This document shows, piece by piece, positions 61,260 through 64,000 of a stretch of DNA of 64,000 bases. Source of the DNA: Torreya grandis (Eukaryota > Streptophyta > Pinopsida > Cupressales > Taxaceae); contig JARHVA010000316.1 in assembly GCA_037957365.1 (NCBI GenBank), positions 1,488,001-1,552,000 on the forward strand, written 5' to 3'. A program made the position numbers and the translations under genes. Every line of letters starts with the position of its first letter. The first letter of the stretch is position 1. The notes beneath the pieces are model-generated. The model was not told where the DNA came from. It saw only the letters and a program-made list of their open reading frames with translations, and made no database searches.

Positions 61260-63411
61260 GAGTACTCGACTAACAGTAGAATGGTCGTAGATGCAAAGCA
61301 TTAAGGGGCTCAGGTTCTGGTCAGCCTTCAAGAGAAGACAGACGATAAGTCCCTGATCCATACTTGTGCGTGATGATATAAGGTCCGAGCCAATTAGGAG
61401 CAAATTTGCCTCGTTTACTCCATTCCATATTGGTCACATGTTGGTTTTCTTTGAGGACGAGGTCTCCGATATTGAAATCTCATTCTCTCAGAGTTTTATT
61501 ATAGGCACATTTGATGCGATTTTGATAGACATGGAGATGATTGAGGGCAGCGAGACGATGCTCGTCCAGTAACTCAAGTTGAGCTAATCAATCTTGACGA
61601 AAGTCATCATTAGAAAGAATGTCATGGAGTGAAATGCGAAGAGACGGGATCTGTACTTCTAGAGGTAAGATAGCCTCTGTTCCGTACACTAGAGAGAAAG
61701 GGGTAGCACCCGTAGAGGTTCGGATGCTAGTGCGATAGGCCCACAAAGCGAAGGGGATTTGAACGTGCCAATCCCTTCCAGTGTCATTGACCACCTTCAT
61801 GAGAATTTTAGTTAAGATTTTATTGGAAGCCTCGACCTGCCCATTTGCTTGTGGGTAGTAAGGTGAAGAAAAGCTGAGTTTGATGCCGAATGAGTCGCAG
61901 AGTTTTTGGACGGTCTTGTTTTTAAAGGACTTGCCATTGTCGGTGATGATTTTGTGAGGTACACCGAAACGACAGATGATGTGGGTGTTGATGAAGTCGA
62001 CAATCTTATCAGCTTTTGTGGAGACAAGAGGAATAGCTTTCACCCATTTAGTGAAATACTCGGTGGTAGTGATGATGGACTGATGACGAAGAGATGAATG
62101 AGGGTTAATCTCGCCGATGAGATCTAAGCCCCATTTTGAAAAAGGCCAAAAATCTTGAGCGACTTGTAAGGCGTGACTAGGGAGATGAAGCAAGTTAGCA
62201 TGCTGCTGACACTTGATGCAACGCCGAACATAATCGCTACAGTCTTGATGAAGAGTGGGCCAATAATAACCTAGGCGAAGGATGCGCTTGGCAACCGAGT
62301 TACCACTGAAGTGTCTGCCACAAATCCCGTCATGGGCTTGTTTAACAGCATGAGAAGCTTCAGTGGTGTTTAAACAGCAAAGAAGAAGGCCGTCAAAACT
62401 TCTTTTATAGAGAAGGCCCCCTAGCATGGTATAGCGAGCGGTGCGCTTGATGAAAGCCCGCCGCGCATTGCTAGAGAGGTTGGGAGGAATGAGAGAATGA
62501 GCCAAGTAGTCCTCAAGTTGTTTATACCATACATCTTGTGAACTAGAGTTTATGGTGTGGACGAGATTGATGTCAGTGGAAATGTATGAAGGTAATGGCA
62601 CATGATGTACCATGACATAAATTCTTGATGAGGATGATGAAGAAGAAGGAATATGTGAGGCGAGGGAAGCCATGGTGTCAGCAAACTTATTCGTCGATCG
62701 AGGAACAGTCTGCAATAAGTGATGGTCGAAAGATGCTAGAAGAGTGTCAACACGGTGCTTGTACCTTTGTAAAATTTCATTTTTACAAAGATATGAACCA
62801 TTGATTTGATTGACGACAAGTTGTGAGTCACCAAAGATGTTGATGGACTTGATGTTTAAAGAAAGGGCAGTTCGAAGTCCCAAAATTAAGGCTTCGTATT
62901 CGGCCATATTATTGGTACATTCAAAGTCGAGTTTAAAAGACAGAGGCATGGGTTCACTTTCATAGGGAATGAGGATGACCCCCACACCCCCACCGAGTTG
63001 ACATTTAGAGCCGTCGAAAAACATCGTCATTTGGTAGAATGTGTCATCAGTCGAGAGAGTGGCGATAGATTCATCGGGAAACTCGTACTGAGAAGGTTGA
63101 TTGTCGGGAAGAGGGGCATCTGCTAGTTGGTCAGCGATTGTTTGCCCTTTGATAGATTTTTGCTGGACAAATTCTAAGTCAAATTCAGCAAAAAGCATGA
63201 GCCAACGAGCCATACGCTGGTTTTGATATGGTTTGGAATGCATGCATTTGAGGGGATCAGTGTGGGTGACGACAAAGGTTTTGTGATTGAGAAGATAGTG
63301 ACGGAGCTTGGTAGTGGCAAAGACTAATGCCAAACAGAGTTTCTCGGTATGAGTATATCGAGTTTCATAGTCGACAAGTGTTTGGCTTATGTAATAAACT
63401 GCTTGCTCACG
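61260..63411 (-). CDS. Element 3 RNase H end, archaeal-type RNase H and integrase
   Basis: A 581-codon open stretch (61588-63333) encodes, in order, the end of RNase H (residues 1-75), an archaeal-type RNase H with FFDG Asp107, AEYEAL Glu145, GDSQ Asp169 and FADT Asp219, then integrase. The integrase has His334, His341, Cys372 and Cys375, and a catalytic triad Asp404, Asp465 and Glu501 with 35 residues between the last two. All key residues are present. The frame continues upstream past a single TAA at about 63,412 to RT. Downstream, after TGA at 61585-61587, it runs to the integrase C-terminal domain (LVLKENQHVTNMEW, FAPNWLGPYIITHKYGSGTY, LNALHLRPFYC) with two more TGA codons, ending near 61,260. 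Likely recently active, now dead. Confidence 0.92.
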
Positions 63412-64000
63412 GTGTTATTCGTCTCGATGCGCGATCATGGCACCTAACGAATGATTGGTTGCTGAAATATAGAGGTATAAGGGTTGGTCGTCTTTTGGTG
63501 GAATAAGGACTGATGGAGAGACCAAATAGCATTTGAGGGCGTCAAAAGCCTTTTGGCAATCTTTATCCCATTTAAAGGAGATGTCCTTCTTGAGGAGGTG
63601 ATGAAAGGGTTGGCAACGGTCAGAAAGCTGCGAAATGAAGCGGCAGATGGATTGGAGCTTTCCTTGTAGGCTGCGGAGTTGCTTGAGATTAGTTGGAGGT
63701 GGCATTTCGAGGATAGCGTGGATTTTAGCAGGATCTATCTCGATGCCATGAAAAGAGACAATAAATCTCAGGAGCTTTCCTGAGAGGACCCCAAAGACAC
63801 ATTTCTTGGGGTTAAGACGGACCTGGTACTGAAGAAGACGAGAGAAGATGATTTTGAGGATAGTCAAATGGTCGCGATGAAGGTTAGACTTGCCAAGCAG
63901 GTCATCGACATAGTCCTCCATGATTTTATGGAGGAGATCGTGAAAGATGTAAGTCATGGCACGCTGATATGTGGCGCCTGCATTTTTCGGACCAAAAGGC
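63412..64000 (-). pseudogene. Element 3 reverse transcriptase end and RNase H start
   Basis: From the window end: PFGPKNAGATYQRAMTYIFHDLLHKIMEDYVDDLLGKS (YVDD kept), LNPKKCVFGVLSGKLLRFIVS, then RNase H start SICRFISQLSDRCQPFHHLLKK...LYISATNHSLGAMIAHRDE. Then comes TAA at 63,412-63,414, where element 2 has CAA in the same phrase (HRDEQHHE), so the stop is a single C-to-T change. Cut by the window edge. Confidence 0.9.

Larger units (their letters stand above)
57812..64000 (-). mobile_element. Element 3: young Tat-type Ty3/gypsy element, 3' half
   Basis: On -, from the window end: RT, RNase H, archaeal-type RNase H, integrase (to about 61,260), 2 kb of non-coding DNA, polypurine tract (59265-59278), 3' LTR (57812-59264). 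It shares family with element 2 across pol, LTR ends and the non-coding blocks. It is the best-preserved copy here: only four or five in-frame stops and no frameshift in 2.7 kb. It sits inside the 5' LTR of element 4, so it is younger than that element. Confidence 0.92.

Overview
The window is nuclear DNA of a large-genome land plant. It is AT-rich and intron-bearing, and most of it is decayed transposable elements. A gymnosperm or other repeat-bloated vascular plant is plausible, but the sequence does not settle the species. I see no intact ordinary host gene, no tRNA or rRNA gene, no CRISPR array and nothing bacterial.

Layout. 1-420 is a TTGAACCAA minisatellite. About 600-8,469 is a 5'-truncated Tat-type Ty3/gypsy element on + (element 1), followed by its 3' LTR from 8,470. 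About 10,950-14,933 on - is a decayed, multi-exon SWIM zinc-finger/MULE-derived gene whose exons can still be joined in phase; its tail is an array of small symmetric exons. 15-18.4 kb is non-coding, with local duplications and a 590-bp A/T-only block. 18,416-32,652 is a nearly complete Tat element on + (element 2). 32,839-35,071 on - is a broken hAT transposase gene. 35-39.8 kb is non-coding. 39,870-40,652 is a LINE fragment. 41,650-42,850 is an (AT)n field studded with palindromes, including one long perfect palindrome.

The last 20 kb is nested. Element 4, a large Ogre/Tat-like element on -, has its 3' LTR from 44,039, its internal region to 55,502 and its 5' LTR from 55,503. Element 3, a younger Tat element on - of the same family as element 2, is inserted in that 5' LTR at 57,811/57,812 and runs off the window end.

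Elements 1-3 share the plant Tat order RT, RNase H, second (archaeal-type) RNase H, integrase. They also share a TGTAGACA LTR start after a purine tract, and 2-3 kb of non-coding DNA between integrase and 3' LTR that holds conserved repeated blocks. Element 4 differs: its second RNase H lies between protease and reverse transcriptase, it has an extra ORF before gag, and its LTRs carry a long sense ORF. LTRs of elements 2 and 3 hold clusters of the palindrome ACCGACGTCGGT. Those four points, the exon array of the SWIM gene and the 144-bp perfect palindrome are the observations I would follow first.
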